Assembly: GCF_019649055.1 (NCBI RefSeq)
Contig: NW_026570320.1
Coordinates: forward strand, 124,001-188,000
Reading direction: 5' to 3'
DNA: 64,000 nt
Origin: Paramacrobiotus metropolitanus
Taxonomy: Eukaryota; Tardigrada; Eutardigrada; Parachela; Macrobiotidae
Below the pieces are notes generated by a model that saw only the letters and a program-made list of their open reading frames with translations, had not been told where the DNA came from and ran no database searches. The translations under genes were made by a program, and so were the position numbers. Shown piece after piece: positions 37,732 through 50,142 of the stretch. Within the stretch, counting starts at the first letter, position 1. Every line of letters begins with the position of its first letter.

Positions 37732-38600
37732 TCAGTAATTGGTGTAATCGATGGAAGTCGTTCGCGGAAGATAACAGACTCGATCGCATCCGCGCAGGCA
37801 ACATGAATATCCTGGACCGTATTTCGTGCAGGAAGAGTTATCCACACAGTCACTGCGGCAAGGAACGGAGTTTTGTACTTGACCTTGTCTTGACGAACCG
37901 CGTGCTGCAGCGAACTGTTGGCTCTGCAGGGCCGTGGCCGGTACTTTGATTGTGAAAGTGTCAAAACATTTGGGAACTGAAAATTCAATCAGATACTGCA
38001 TACGTACGACGAAAGATATTAATAAAGGTAGCGATTTACCGGCAGGCAGAGCGGCTAACGGTTGTGCCGGGAGTAATCGACACTGGTATGTTTGGACCGT
38101 GGATGACCCCATCGGTACTTGGGTGCAGTATCTGCCAGGACCGCAATTAATGCTCTACATTTTAAAAAATTGTTTCTTTCAGAGATACTCTAGATAACTA
38201 TTTTTACAACGCTATTGCACGGCTTTAAAAATTAGGATCTTACCTGACATGGATCTCCACGCGGTATCAGTCCACGTAGTTGTAGGTTATCCAGCAATAC
38301 CGGCAACCGCACACTGTTATCTGCAAGGTGGACAACGCTGGAAATACCGTACCGACTACGGAAATATTGAACAGCTATAAACTCCAAAATAAATTTGAAC
38401 TATTAACCTAGTAACCTTGCGTTAATATCAGTAAACTCGCACGAACAAATGCTGATCTCGGCGACAGCGCAGAAAATTCAGAATACTCAAACTGTCTTAC
38501 TTATAGAACCAGTGTTTGTCGGCGATATTTGAGCGGAAACACTGGCACAGGCAAAGACGACTAGAATCCATGAAATCCGGAGCAGGCATTGTAACTCCAT
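37732..38600 (-). CDS. Secreted protein with C-terminal WAP-like cysteine motif
   Basis: Four exons give 591 nt (196 aa): 38600-38501, 38374-38244, 38154-38040 and 37976-37732. The start encodes a clear signal peptide (LLRISWILVVFACASVSAQ). The middle carries scattered cysteines (GDPCQ, INCGPGRYCTQ, TYQCRLL). The C-terminus has C-RSDCVDNSSC-x-GYSCCLRGCDRVC, resembling the spacing of a whey acidic protein four-disulfide core, a fold often found in protease inhibitors and antimicrobial secreted proteins. No more precise assignment is possible. The plus-strand frames over the same region are shadows. Confidence 0.7.
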
Positions 38601-39295
38601 TTTTGATACCGCTTTTCGTTTGTTTGTGCAGTTGCACAATTAGTTCCAGACGCTTGTCAAGTAAAGAAAATCAAAACCATGCATCAAATTAAAACAATGC
38701 ACAATAATGTCGCGATATTACAGAACTGGCACCTTATCGGTACGTTTTCATAAGTTTACTTAATATTTTTCACCTACTTATGAAAGATAATTCACTGAAT
38801 TCTCAAAGAAGAAAATAGCGGATTATTTACTTCTTGGGAAAGGATCTCAAAACCGAAACAGCACACGGAACCACTTGTTGCACGCATGCGACGTCCCGTG
38901 TTTATTTACCAATGACTGTTGCCAGATGTGGCAAAAGTGCCGACCCTAGGTCAATTTTAACATAATGCGACCTTAACAATTCCGAATCAGCAGAATATTT
39001 TGGAACCACTAATGCAATACCGCGTGCTACAGGCATACGAGCTATATAAAACCCAACTTTTGATTCAACTTAATTTCACATGTCGGAAGCACACAGGCAA
39101 AGCGTAATTATAGTTCGTCAGCACATATCACTCCCATCGGACCAAAGAAAAAGCTTAACTCAACAGACACCCCAAAGTGCACCCCAAGCACACCGATAAG
39201 AAGTAAAACCAAACCCCACAAATTTATGCCATAAAATTACAAAAAGACGCATGTAAAACCATAAAATCCGTAAATTCACCCAGAGGAACGTTCAA
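38601..39295. other. Intergenic, no gene seen
   Basis: No supported exon. It presumably contains the promoter of the WAP-like gene and the 3' UTR of the AGPAT5 gene. Confidence 0.5.
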
Positions 39296-41477
39296 TCATG
39301 CGACCTTCCTCAATCCCATGTACACCACCGTGAACAGCCCTCCAGCTAGCGTGGACGTAAAGTATATTTTCCTCCCAATATTTGTAGACCACAAGACTGC
39401 ATTCAAACCGGCGAAAAATAAAGTAGCTGGTAGGACTTCCGACCATGGTAATGAAATCGATTTAGATTCAGGCAACACTTCACCAGTCTCAAAATATGTC
39501 GTCATGAGGCTAAAACAAAAGCCACAGAAGGTGCAGAAAAAAATGAACAAAAGGCAAAAAATATTCTTTGTATCTGTGCGACCTTACCGGTCTTTTTCCT
39601 GAAACACAGAAGTCAGCCATTTCTGTATTCCAGTTTCATCAAAAGGAATCTCCTTTATATCAAAACGCTTGACGACAATATGCAATTTTTCGTCCGATCC
39701 ATGCATGTAATCTGCAGTTAGGCCTTCACAAATCAAGATTTCAAAGTCTGCCGCACACTAACAATAAGAGTAAAACATTACTTGTACATAAGAATACATT
39801 ACTTGTAAGTTGTAGATTATGCGCTGCAGGAACTACGTTGCAGCAAAAACAGTAGTTTATAACAAAGCAAAGCAAAAGAGATAGAACAAGCGGCATTTAA
39901 ATAAGATAATAACATTTACTTACTAACTGACGTACGAAAAACATTATTACCGTTCATTGTCGGAGCCAGGACACGGGCGACACCATTTCCGACCTGCCCT
40001 TGTCGTGTTTGCGAATACATGATTGTAACGTCATAAACAGCATTGAAATATGACCTTAAACTTTCAACAGACAACTGGAAAGCTTTCATCTTCGGAGTGA
40101 GAACATTCTTCAACGGCACTAGAGTAAAGCACCGGTTTGTTCGCTTGTAGGGCTGCTAATTTTGGCAAACGAGTACTCATCACGAAAAATCCGATAAAAT
40201 AATTTTTCCGGAGTATTTACCTTCTTCTTGGGTGGGGCTTCGAGAAGTAGTTGCGTTTTCGGAACTGCCAGGCTTAAAGCGTGTCCCTTCGGGGAAGATT
40301 ACTAGCCAAGTCTGCATAGAGAAAGAAACAGCGTAATTTCACTACTAATTTGGCTAAAGTAAAAAGAAATTTGAGGATATGAGAGTCAAACTCACGTTTT
40401 TTCGGGTTTTCGGAATCGATTCCAAATTTTTCTTCATGATATCGCTGTTGAATTTCCGACTCCGCCGCACATACACGCAGTTATGCTACAAATCACATAG
40501 AGAATCTCGCGGTTCCGAAAATCTAAAAGTACGCACACCACACAGTTCCTTCCAAACACCCACAAGCAGACGACGCGCTTCTTCTAAGCTCACCTGATGA
40601 AAATAGAATCCATACAGTGGAAGAAAGCGCAAACCATCCTTTAAAATATACCGCATATGTCCTAAACTTCCCTGTCGCACGGCTAACATGTCCGCAACAA
40701 TCCAGTCCACTGACGCAGCAACAGTACAAAAATTATTATACAAAAATATTAAGATCAGAATACAAAAGATTTGAAGACACAAAAGATTCGCATACAACAC
40801 AAAAGAAACAATACAAACGTTTTAATTAAATTTATTTGAATTTTGAATTAAACAAGTAAAATTATATTATTAAAATGCGACTTGATACTACTCAGATCAT
40901 TGAAATGCTTTTCTAATCATAATCTAACCCAAAATGACAGGGGCTCGTGGCTAATGATTCAGACACCGAATAAACGACAACATTTAAAAACGGACCTTGT
41001 TAATTACATAAAAGATAAAACAGATAAAATTTGCCTGCAATACTCCTGCGCGAGTGCCTACCTGTTGACTGGTGGTTTGAAATGTAGAGCGCACATTCTT
41101 TTTTGTTTAGAATTTCCTCCACATCCCCGTGGAAAACCACCTAACGCAATGAGAATTATGGCTCTCATAGACTGAGCAGCAAAACAATTCTGCAGTTTTG
41201 CACACACGCTTCAGGCCTTGTCAAGAATACTTCGATGATTATGATAAATTTAACTAACCTGAACCGGGGACAGTTTCTCGAAGAAGAACAACACAAGCTT
41301 CTGATAGCATCCCCATGAGAAATCATCAACCTGACCGTATACACGCGAGGGAAGCAGGATGCTGAGCACGCGGAATGGCATCCATGCAGCAAAAAAAGTT
41401 GGTGCAGTGGCGAGTAAGGCTGTAAAAGGAAGCAGCTCCGGCAGGGACTTTGCCGCCAGCAGTATTGACATGAGCAT
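39296..41477 (-). CDS. AGPAT5: 1-acyl-sn-glycerol-3-phosphate acyltransferase, AGPAT5 type
   Basis: Acylates lysophosphatidic acid to phosphatidic acid in ER or mitochondrial membranes. Eight exons give 1137 nt (378 aa; human 364): 41477-41259, 41140-41062, 40709-40594, 40485-40396, 40311-40221, 40118-39951, 39747-39588 and 39509-39296. An N-terminal membrane segment (LLPFTALLATAPTFFAAW) is followed by the catalytic HX4D motif NHQSTVDW (split by an intron), YILKDGLRFLPLYGFYF, VYVRRSRKFN, the glycerol-phosphate-binding FPEGTR, VLTPKMKAF and YDVTIMY. A C-terminal pair of membrane segments (LPATLFFAGLNAVLW; LAGGLFTVVYMGL) completes the AGPAT5 layout. I chose the ATG at 41477 to match the family's start; an in-frame upstream extension exists. 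Confidence 0.95.
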
Positions 41478-42513
41478 CGTGGAAACAAAACGCAGGTCCG
41501 TGTTATGGTTATAAAATGATCGAGCAATCACAGTGACTGCGGTGCGAAGACAGCGTTAGCAATGAATAAAATCACAAACTCTACAAAAAAACCTACTGCA
41601 TAAAAAATTATAAAAATAACAAAAGTCTAAAAATTTTCCAAAATATGTTCTTCCCGATCCTTTAGAAGTACAAGCATCTGCAGCAAAAGTGCAAAACCAA
41701 AACCCAAATAAGCAAACTTCGACGTGATTGGCATGCTCCTAGCGGGGTGGATTACTTAGCTGGACCCAAAGCAGCGCCTTTTCAGCGAATATTGCAAATG
41801 CAAGTTGTCATATTCCCGTAATTAATTTTCGGGTTTTTTCTTTCTTCAGTTGTGTAATTTATGTACAGTACTTCTTTCTTTTACGATATAGTTTCGGTAT
41901 ACTTACAATTTGTTTTACGGTTCTACTATCAGGTGCCGCAAAACTGTCAGTAAAATTACCAATCAAACATGCCATGTACAAGTGCTGAGACTGCTGACTA
42001 CTGCACGAGTGCACAATATTGACGGGAATGCGAAAACAAGCTGCCGTTTGAGTGCAAATTTCAAGTTGCAGCGTTAATTCAATATACGCCCAGCTTTTTC
42101 AAAGCAGCTTCAATTTTGTAGAAGCAGGAAATTCTACTTTAAAAAACCCTGTGCGTATGAGAAAATCCAAAGGAACCTGCACGGTAAAGCTGTAAATTCA
42201 AACGGCGATATTCGTAATTGCAAGACGATAGTAGGTGAGCAATGGCACAAACACAATCTGAATTTCGGACATGTTCGGCAACAACCCCCAGCGTCCCCCC
42301 ACACCCCAAAACGATGTTGCCAAAATTTTAAGTTTTTGGCAACATCACAAGCTGCTTTGCCAGAGCCATGCTGCCGAGCAAGACATGATTCCAAACGGGA
42401 CGAAAAAAGGCTAGCCAATCACAATCGTTCAGTGACGTCATCAATTTTTAATTTCCGCCGGCAGCATCAAAAACATTTATCGCCAGCAGCACGCCCTGAG
42501 TTTTCGCATTCGC
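41478..42513. other. Intergenic with a small hairpin
   Basis: No supported exon. A hairpin with 13-base arms (GATGTTGCCAAAA / TTTTGGCAACATC) lies at 42313-42346. The frames at 42134-42548 are low-confidence and overlap the palindrome's edge. Confidence 0.45.
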
Positions 42514-43093
42514 ATCATTATACTGTGCAGAAGTGGCGTCTTACTTGATTTTATTCGTGATTTTACAGCCATTGCACCATCTGTGGACCCTCCAGTTGTT
42601 AAGTGACAACGTAACAGAAGCACGCGTGCGGTGGCCCATGCCACAGCCTGTTTTAACGTAAATCTTTGAAAATTCATAACTTTGTTCATTCCTGCATTAA
42701 ATTTTTATGTATAGTCTTGAAAAATGCAGAATAATACACAGTATTAGGCAAAATAAATTCTTTTTTGTTTTTCTTTTAGGGTTATGCACTGTTAGCCTGT
42801 ACGGCTAGCATAGCCGCCTATGGAGGATTTGTCATAGGCGGCTATGTTAACTCGCAAGGGGCTCTAGTGCATTACCTGAAAAGAAACAGAGAATCATATA
42901 TTTTGTCTAATATATTCTGCATTTTTCAGATTATATAAAATTTAATGCGAGATAAACAAAGTTATGAATTCAATTACGTTAAACAACTGTGCATGGCTAC
43001 AAACATTATCGCTAACAACTGGAGAATCCAAATAATGCAATAAACAAAAATCACGAATAAAATGTAGACTTCTGCATAATAATTACACTGCAC
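42514..43093. repeat. Large imperfect palindrome with perfect hairpin core
   Basis: The centre is a perfect inverted repeat of 14 bases (42809-42822 CATAGCCGCCTATG and 42833-42846). Outward from it both arms keep matching for about 250-300 bases with indels. Examples: TTAACGTAA...AATTCATAACTTTGTT on the left at about 42653-42687 pairs with AACAAAGTTATGAATTC...TTACGTTAA at about 42956-42986; GCAGAATAA, CTCCAGTTGTTA and TTTTATTCGTGATTTT each recur inverted. The left arm is about 44 bases longer. Each arm holds a CTTTTAGG/CTTTTCAGG acceptor-like sequence before a TTATGCACT/TAATGCACT motif, so an exon-like unit may have been duplicated head to head. It could equally be a large fold-back transposon. 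Confidence 0.8.
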
Positions 43094-43414
43094 GCTCTTC
43101 AATGTATTGTAAGTACTGTGACATTTTATTGAATTCGTCCACAAAACAATTACATAAATGTCATTATGTCATCCACGATCCATCACTATCTCAGATTCAT
43201 CGAGATACCAACCAGCTTTCAACCGGATTCGCGCTAACAATTAACAACTTGCACGATGCTATTTTGAAGTCGGAGCCGGCAACAAGAAATAAAAATTCCA
43301 TAAAACACAGCAAACAACTCCGTAAAATACGATTAAAAAGCAAGCGTCGGCACACACAAAGGCACAACTGGAACAAAATATGTAATATCACAAAAAGCAC
43401 AGGCCATTTCGCCT

Positions 43415-44112
43415 TCAGTCTTTTAATTCCACAAGCTCGAAAGGCCGCACCGTATTTGCGTCCACTAAAACCTTTCCCTCAACAATCACAGCATCCGGGC
43501 CGCCTCGAATTTCAAATCTCCTACAAGACAAAGTCATTAGGTATTTCATTTGTTATGCGGCTTACAAAAAAAATTACACAGAATTAGTATACTGAAGTCG
43601 ATAAATACTCTAAATACTGTATCTTACGGTTACCTCATTTACCTGTGGCCAGATATCAACCATCCATGCGAAATTATGCAGCCTTTTGTTGCCCACTTCT
43701 TTACTTGTTCAATAATACCACTTGCAGCATAAGCGCCCGACACGACCATCAAGGAGGAACCAATGGTGTACACTTCCGCTCCCGCTGCCACAGCTGTCGC
43801 GATCCATGCTGGCGTCTCCAGTGCGGCCAGTCCCAGGACGCCCAAAGCTACTCCTCCCGCTGCAAGTGCTCCTGCCACTAACGTTAGTCCTCCCAAGGCG
43901 GCTGCGGTAATCGGTAGCACATTATCCCAGTCTGTATATCCGTTCTCGCCATTCCATAACCGAGCCCGGATGGATAAATGGACCATGCCAGTTTTACGAT
44001 GAAATGTTCCCTCCGAAGGTACAAAGTTGTCGTAATACAACGGAGAGATCTGCCATAAAGATATCACCAAAGGAACCTTGGTCTTGTTTGTTATGGATAT
44101 TTCGCCACCCAT
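43415..44112 (-). CDS. Unknown Gly/Ala-rich membrane or pore-like protein
   Basis: Two exons give 576 nt (191 aa): 44112-43643 and 43520-43415, joined in phase. The N-terminal part looks like a beta-rich domain (ISITNKTKVPLVISLWQISP, LYYDNFVPSEGTFHRKTG, VHLSIRARLWNGENGYTDWD). The middle is very hydrophobic and rich in Gly/Ala (VLPITAAALGGLTLVAGALA, then VALGVLGLAALETPAWIA and YTIGSSLMVVSGAYAASGI), enough for two or three membrane segments. The C-terminus is HGWLISGHRRFEIRGG and a short beta-like tail. There is no signal peptide. I cannot name the family. Proteins of this layout seem to me sporadic across eukaryotes, which is impression, not evidence. The 161-codon plus-strand frame at 43102-43587 is antisense to its second exon. 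Confidence 0.65.
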
Positions 44113-45406
44113 ACTGGCACAATCGCTCTGTACATGAGTTGTTACGGAACTCCGTTGTCAGTATAAAAAGTTGTAATCAGAAGTTACCAGTACTGTATAG
44201 TAGTTCGAGAATTATATGAGTACTTCTAGTGATCGCCAAGATCCAGAACATTTTTGCAGCTTCACCCATGCATCACAAATATGCGCGAACGACAAACAGT
44301 TTATAGTAAGTATACTGAGATTTTAGCTGTCATGACGGCCTCCATAACTCATCAGGCACACACACGATACGGATAACTGACGGTGACTATTACTGTACGA
44401 GTAATCGAGTAACTACTCCTACTGAAAATATATATTGAATTTTCGTAATTTCGAAAGTGGTTTCTACACCGGAAAGCCGTAAGTTGAAAAGATTCATAAC
44501 AACTGTAATAGATAAATATTTGTAAGTAAACCTTGCATAGATAAACATGAAACTGAAGCATGAAACATTTAAAAATTCTAATTTAAATTGTATCCTTACC
44601 GGCAGATTAATAAGGATACCGGCAGATTAATAATTATGTGGTTTATCCTATACTGCTTACCCCTGGTCAGTGCTTCCTATTGGAACATTTAAGGCAAATG
44701 TGGAAACGCAGCATCAGCTCTGGGAATGGCACTTGCTTCGGTCAATTTGGATAAGTTAGTGTTCTTTGTAATCCGGCCGCCTGTTTTCGGCTGCTTGTTA
44801 ATGCTATTAATGTGCTGTTCGCTATTTAAGGTTTGTTTATTTCGCATTATAGGGCAGCAGTCACTCATTAAAAATAAATGTTAACGACAATGCAGATAAA
44901 ATTATACGATTGAGAGTGCGATATTTCGTTATTTATGCCAGGATAGTATATCTGATCTTCCAGGATCCATCATCAAAATTACATATTTATATTTTGGCAT
45001 ACAGTCACACATCAGCAATACGCAATACTCGTACGTATATTTATATCTATATAGCGAGATAATGACCGTGCGCACGAAATACCGGATCACCGGATCCTGA
45101 GTGAAGTAAAATTCTATATAATATTTTGTTTTGAGTGTTAGGTTTAATGCCTAGACCAGATATTACTCAAGATTTCTTATGGTTTCAGTCACTTTCCGAT
45201 ATTTAAAACTCAAAAAATATTCAAAACAAAGTAGATCGAGAGACTTTAGTCCCAATTAAATGGATGTAAAAATAAATACATATATAGAATCAAAAAGCAA
45301 GTGAGTACATACAGCTATGAAACCCGGCACATAACACTGTATAAGTCCTAAACAACTGTCAGTGAAATGCCACACGTCAACATCGAGTAAAATGTCGATG
45401 GCGATA
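44113..45406. other. Intergenic, no gene seen
   Basis: AT-rich with no supported exon. A direct repeat of about 17 bases (ACCGGCAGATTAATAA) occurs twice in tandem at about 44599-44634. Confidence 0.5.
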
Positions 45407-48400
45407 TTACAGTTCAGATTTGGAAAGCACTCGTGCTTGTGAAACATGCTTGTCTAAAAATCTGTGAATTTCTTTGACGGACCAGTCCTTTCCGGAATAA
45501 CGGATCGGGGCGGTTTTGTTTTTCTCCGAGGCAAAATACAGTGTTGGGTATGTTCGTGGTCGGTAGCTGGCCGGCGGATCGTTCAAACTGGTATCCATGG
45601 CGAAGAATTCCGTGTTGGGATATTCACTTTTTTGAGCAATCTTCATCAAATTTTGCTCCAAGGTCTCGCAAATGGTGCACAGTGGATGACAGAAGCTAAT
45701 GACCACATCCTTGGGATTGCTAAGAACAAACTCTTTGAATGTGGCACCTTGTACTGCTTTAACGGCGTCGGTGTTCTCTTCGGCTGTCAGTGGCTTCTCA
45801 GACCGGCGGAATGGGACAAGCTTGCCTACAATTATAGGTAAAGACTTACCAAAAACCAGTCTTTTATAGGAACTATTACGTTAGTAGACAGTTTATTGCT
45901 ATATTCGGGTTATACGACTACATTACTTTTACGGAACGTATCCATATCTAAATGCTGTAGTTTATTGTGTGTACGCTTATCCTCAATTACAATTATTTTG
46001 GGAACCCATCTGCCACACAGTTTGTTGTCCTTTGCAAGTATCCTACTGTTCTTACCGGCTAGGTAGTCCTCGGCAAACTTCTTTATTTCGGCAGATGTGA
46101 TCCTGTCTTCTGTATGGAATGGATACATTTCTCCATCTGCACCAATAATTCCCAGGCGGAGCTCTTTTTCTTGGTCCAGATCGGTAAAACCAAATCGACT
46201 AAGTTCATCTTTGAATTCCTTGACATCCGACATAACAAAGGTCAACTTCTGAATTGGGTATTCGATAGCCACCTGCGCAATCCTGTGACGCACGAATAGC
46301 GTTTCTGTGTACAAAAATCAAGCTGGTTTAAAATCAGAAGCTTTTTCCAGAGTTGCAACGATATTTTATGTTTTTTTCTTTATAGATCGCGGCGGTAACT
46401 TCCCCCCATAAACATTTTCTCGCGATGTGAGTGAGGATGTACGAGCCACTCAAATGTATAACTAAACAGCTGCAGATTTTACCTTTTTCTGCAGACGTTG
46501 TGCTCCAGTCCACTTTAGTGTAGCTGATTAGTAGCGGCCGGCGATTGTACTGGAAGCCGTCTTTGTTCTTTTTTGTTCTGTGGCCAACCAATGGAACAGC
46601 TTTAAAGGCAATGAACGTAAGGAGTTCTTCCAGTGTTTTCAGATTCTGCAATGTTGCACTGGTGGTTAATTTCTCGACAGGATTGTCAAATCAGTGCATG
46701 TTTAATGTCAAATGGGATTTCGTACATTCTCTGCTATAGACACGTCCTTGGCTTTAATGAGTTCAGGATCCGAATCACGCTTAGGCAACATGACGCCAAT
46801 TCGCCACTGCTCATCCTCCACCTTATCTTTCCATCCAGGTGACGACATGAACTGACGAATCACGACGAAGTACAGTTCTCCTCGTAGCATGTTTGCTAAT
46901 ATAAAAACACAAACAATTTATCTAGTGCTGCAATTCTATACTATACTTAATACCCAAGTAAAGATTAGAAAGAACTTAATGATTCTCTAATAGTGACTTT
47001 ACCTTTACGTGCATAAGTACTTTCTCATTATGATGCCATTATATACAATTCAATTTACACGCGAGATGTCTACCCAGTACTTACCAACTTCAGTGAACAA
47101 TTGGAATTGTGGCAATCTCTCGTTTTCAAAATACCCGATAACTGTCGGCTTGTCTTGATGTTTGGACAAGAAACTTTCAACTTCTTGTGGAGTAAGACCT
47201 CGGACAAATGGCGGCTGCATCTGGCTCTGCAGATATTTGACCATCCCTGAAGCCGAGCCAAAACTAAAATTACTACCGGTACCCATATCTATATACAGTA
47301 CAGCGTATGTGCTTGCAGTGACACTCTGCAGGTGGATTTACCTTTTGCAACTTTTGGACCCTTGTATTCATACGCTCTGCCACGTCGGAAAATTTTAATC
47401 ACAGGTGGCACACCAAATTCGTTCCGCAGATCCTTTACATCGGCAACGTTGACCTTAAAAAACGTGTCCGTGCGATTTAAAGCAGCTGCGGCGTTTTCGA
47501 GCTCCATCAATACGCGGTAACTGGACAGTCTCCTACAAAAATGAGCGGCAAGGATTTAATTTTGTGAATACTGTAGTTACTTTCAGCATAATTCCACTGA
47601 ATGTGGAACTGTAATTATAAAGCTCAAGAAGCTCGTTTACTGGGCAAACCTACGTTGGAGAATACAACAGCAGCAAGGAGAAATCTTTTTTGGCAATTTT
47701 TTCGATGTCCTTTGGCAAGATTTCGGTTATGTGTTCCGGGAGATTTTGCGGTGGATACCAAATGGCTTCCTGGCGCTTGATGAGCTCTTTCACGATCGCG
47801 TCAGCTTTCCATGAGTGTTCAAAGTTGTAGGCCCGATTTTTATAGAAAAACATAAACTGCGGCTCATCGCCACGAATGTCCATCTTTTTGACAATTTCCG
47901 GGTGGGCAGAAACATCCATGCGACCGAGACAAATAGACGGATGTTCCTGCTGCAGCTGTTTGGCGGCTTTTTCGAATTGCAGCAAAACTTCCTCAAATTT
48001 TGGATCCCTAAAATTTTTAATTAATGAAGACTTGATATAAGCCACTTAAGCAACAGTGCAGTAGCGTTACAGACACCGCTCAACATTACCATGGAACTCC
48101 AAATAGAGCTAGCAGTATTTCGTGAGCTCCGACCATGTAGTAAAAGTTGTCTTTTGTCAAAAGAATCACGTCATGCTCGACTTGAACGTCGGTATCACCG
48201 AAATGTTTAGTGATAATTTCCGCATGGACAGGATTATGAAGATGGTCCGGATGATGATGCAGCACTTGGGCATATCCTGTGTAAAGAGCATTGAGAGTAC
48301 AATATAATTACCAGATATCCCCGCAGTTTGTCCCTTCCGGTAATTACGATTCGTAAGCCGGCCGGGAGACTTAAAACTTTGTCATCATTTTACTGGGGCA

Positions 48401-48723
48401 ATTTTCTCTCTACTTACTTGTTAGGAATACGTACGTTTAACATACATACAATAATATTGTATGCCAAAATAAGAAAAAAACAATTATTGTATACATATTT
48501 TTCGGGTGTATTTGTGCACCCGTAGAGTAGGTCATTAAAACTTTTACAACATCTGGTCAGTTACATATAAAAAAACAGCTAGATTATTTTAGTACGAACT
48601 GGAACTTTCGTTTTTCCAGATTTAGTAGCAAACATCTGCAGAAGGTTTTCTTACATGGCTTAAAAGATTATACAACTTACCGCACACTATAACGGCAAAA
48701 AAGACGAAAATCCTTAATATCAT
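45407..48723 (-). CDS. PDIA4-like protein disulfide isomerase paralogue A (one CxxC of three)
   Basis: An ER-lumenal protein with the ERp72 layout: three thioredoxin-fold catalytic-type domains (a0, a, a') and two b-type domains. Nine exons give 1980 nt (659 aa): 48723-48681 (signal, ILRIFVFFAVIVC), 48276-48090, 48007-47654, 47532-47342, 47288-47085, 46895-46726, 46645-46483, 46304-46056 and 45825-45407. A His-rich stretch (VLHHHPDHLHNPVHA) precedes domain a0. The expected CxxC sites read DPKF (after FGVPW) in a0 and RLSS (after YSPT) in a; only a' keeps CTIC (in FCHPLCTICETLEQ). The C-terminus is KSEL, a KDEL-type retrieval signal. It lies downstream of paralogues B and C in the same orientation. 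Confidence 0.9.
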
Positions 48724-50142
48724 GATGTTGGATAAATAATAGGATACCAAGAAGATCTAAGGTAAAATTTAGATCCGAGCTTAGCTGAAAAATCGTTCAA
48801 CGAAGGAATTTGAAATTGCTCTTAGAATCTAGCAAATACGTCTACGTGCAATGTTGCCGGCAACTGTTGTTACAGAAAGGCAAATGAACTTTGCGATAAT
48901 TTAGCCGACCATGACAGACAAGATTAAGTTGGATGAATTCGAATCCACCAAAGGTAAGTAAGAATTCCCTGAGGGTTAATTTAACGACTTGTGTGTGTTA
49001 AAATCCTTGGATTATAACCAGGATAGATCACAAGCATTCTACGTTAAAAAGCCTTAGCAATTTGGTAATTATTAACCTTTACACCAAAGTAAAGAAGCTT
49101 CGTTATAGAATATCACTGATGTGCAAGCTTATGAAAAGAAGTTCTCTCGATGTAAAAGACTTCCTATGATGTGGAATCACTTGATTTGTGTGGTGGTTCA
49201 TCATAAGGCTTCCGGCAAAATTGAAAGGTCGATCACCGAAGAGAACGTTTTAAAAATGATCACTTGGCCTTAAGCGGTTCACAGATATACAAAACATAAA
49301 GTGAAACTAAATTCTATTATTCTCCAGTTTTTACTTACATTGCAAGGTTAATTGATTGTAATGCAATGCAGACTGAATGAATTCTCGCTTTGAAAATGTA
49401 AGAGTAAATCCAAAAGGTAATGTTTTCACCGTTAACTGTGCGCTGCTATAACATACAGATACTACAGTAGAAGTATTAGAACTTGAGAAAATATCAAAAA
49501 TTCTGAACAGTCGGTGTTCGTCGAATTCACTGTGCACGCGGCACAATAATAACATTTTAGTGTGTAGTTTTGTCTTACGTTATGTAATTTGACGGAATCA
49601 GAATTTAAATAGACGTAATGACACAGTATATAAAAACTTGCAGACATGTGGTTTTTGAATGCAGCGCTGCATTCAAAAACCACACGTCTGCAGACGTGTG
49701 GAGTCACTTACACGCTGAGTATTTCGTCCTTTCTAAATTTACGGTACTTTTATAACCGTGATCAGGTATGCAGTTAAATGCCGGGCATAGCCATAGGTAC
49801 ATAATACGGTACTGCGGTAAAATCAAACTGATTTCGTGACAGCTACAAACACATTGAATCACGAGTAGCTGAGAACAGAAAAAAAGAATACAATTTGCTC
49901 CTACCAGTTTCTAACGTTTTTATTTTGAGCGGCACTATGTAGTTGCAGTCATTCGAAAGACAGATTCGTAATACATCGATCGCTCATGAAATGTATGCAA
50001 GAAAAATATATAAAGAACATTCGCATAGACGGCGATAACAAAATTAAGGGCCACGATAGAGTCAGCCCTCATTATTCGCTCAAGTCCATGTCCACCATAT
50101 AATATAACATTTTACATTTTTGGTTTCGAGTATTTTGAAATT
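48724..50142. other. Spacer between PDI paralogues A and B
   Basis: Contains a possible isolated plus-strand exon (ATG at 48911, MTDKIKLDEFESTK, then GTAAGT) with no partner found, and the nested palindrome at 49640-49700. Other frames lack motifs. Confidence 0.4.
49640..49700. repeat. Near-perfect nested palindromes
   Basis: Arms 49640-49665 (starts GCAGACATGTGGTTTTTGAA) and 49666-49691 are reverse complements over 26 bases with one mismatch and no loop (core GCAGCGCTGC). Overlapping its right end, 49681-49700 (CACACGTCTGCAGACGTGTG) is a second, perfect 20-base palindrome. Such sequences can extrude cruciforms. No protein-coding role is seen. Confidence 0.9.

Noticed and set aside
43102-43587. 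161-codon plus-strand ORF
   Set aside because: It lies antisense to the second exon and intron of the 43415-44112 gene and overlaps the palindrome edge; it has no family signal and is His/Lys/Asn-rich.
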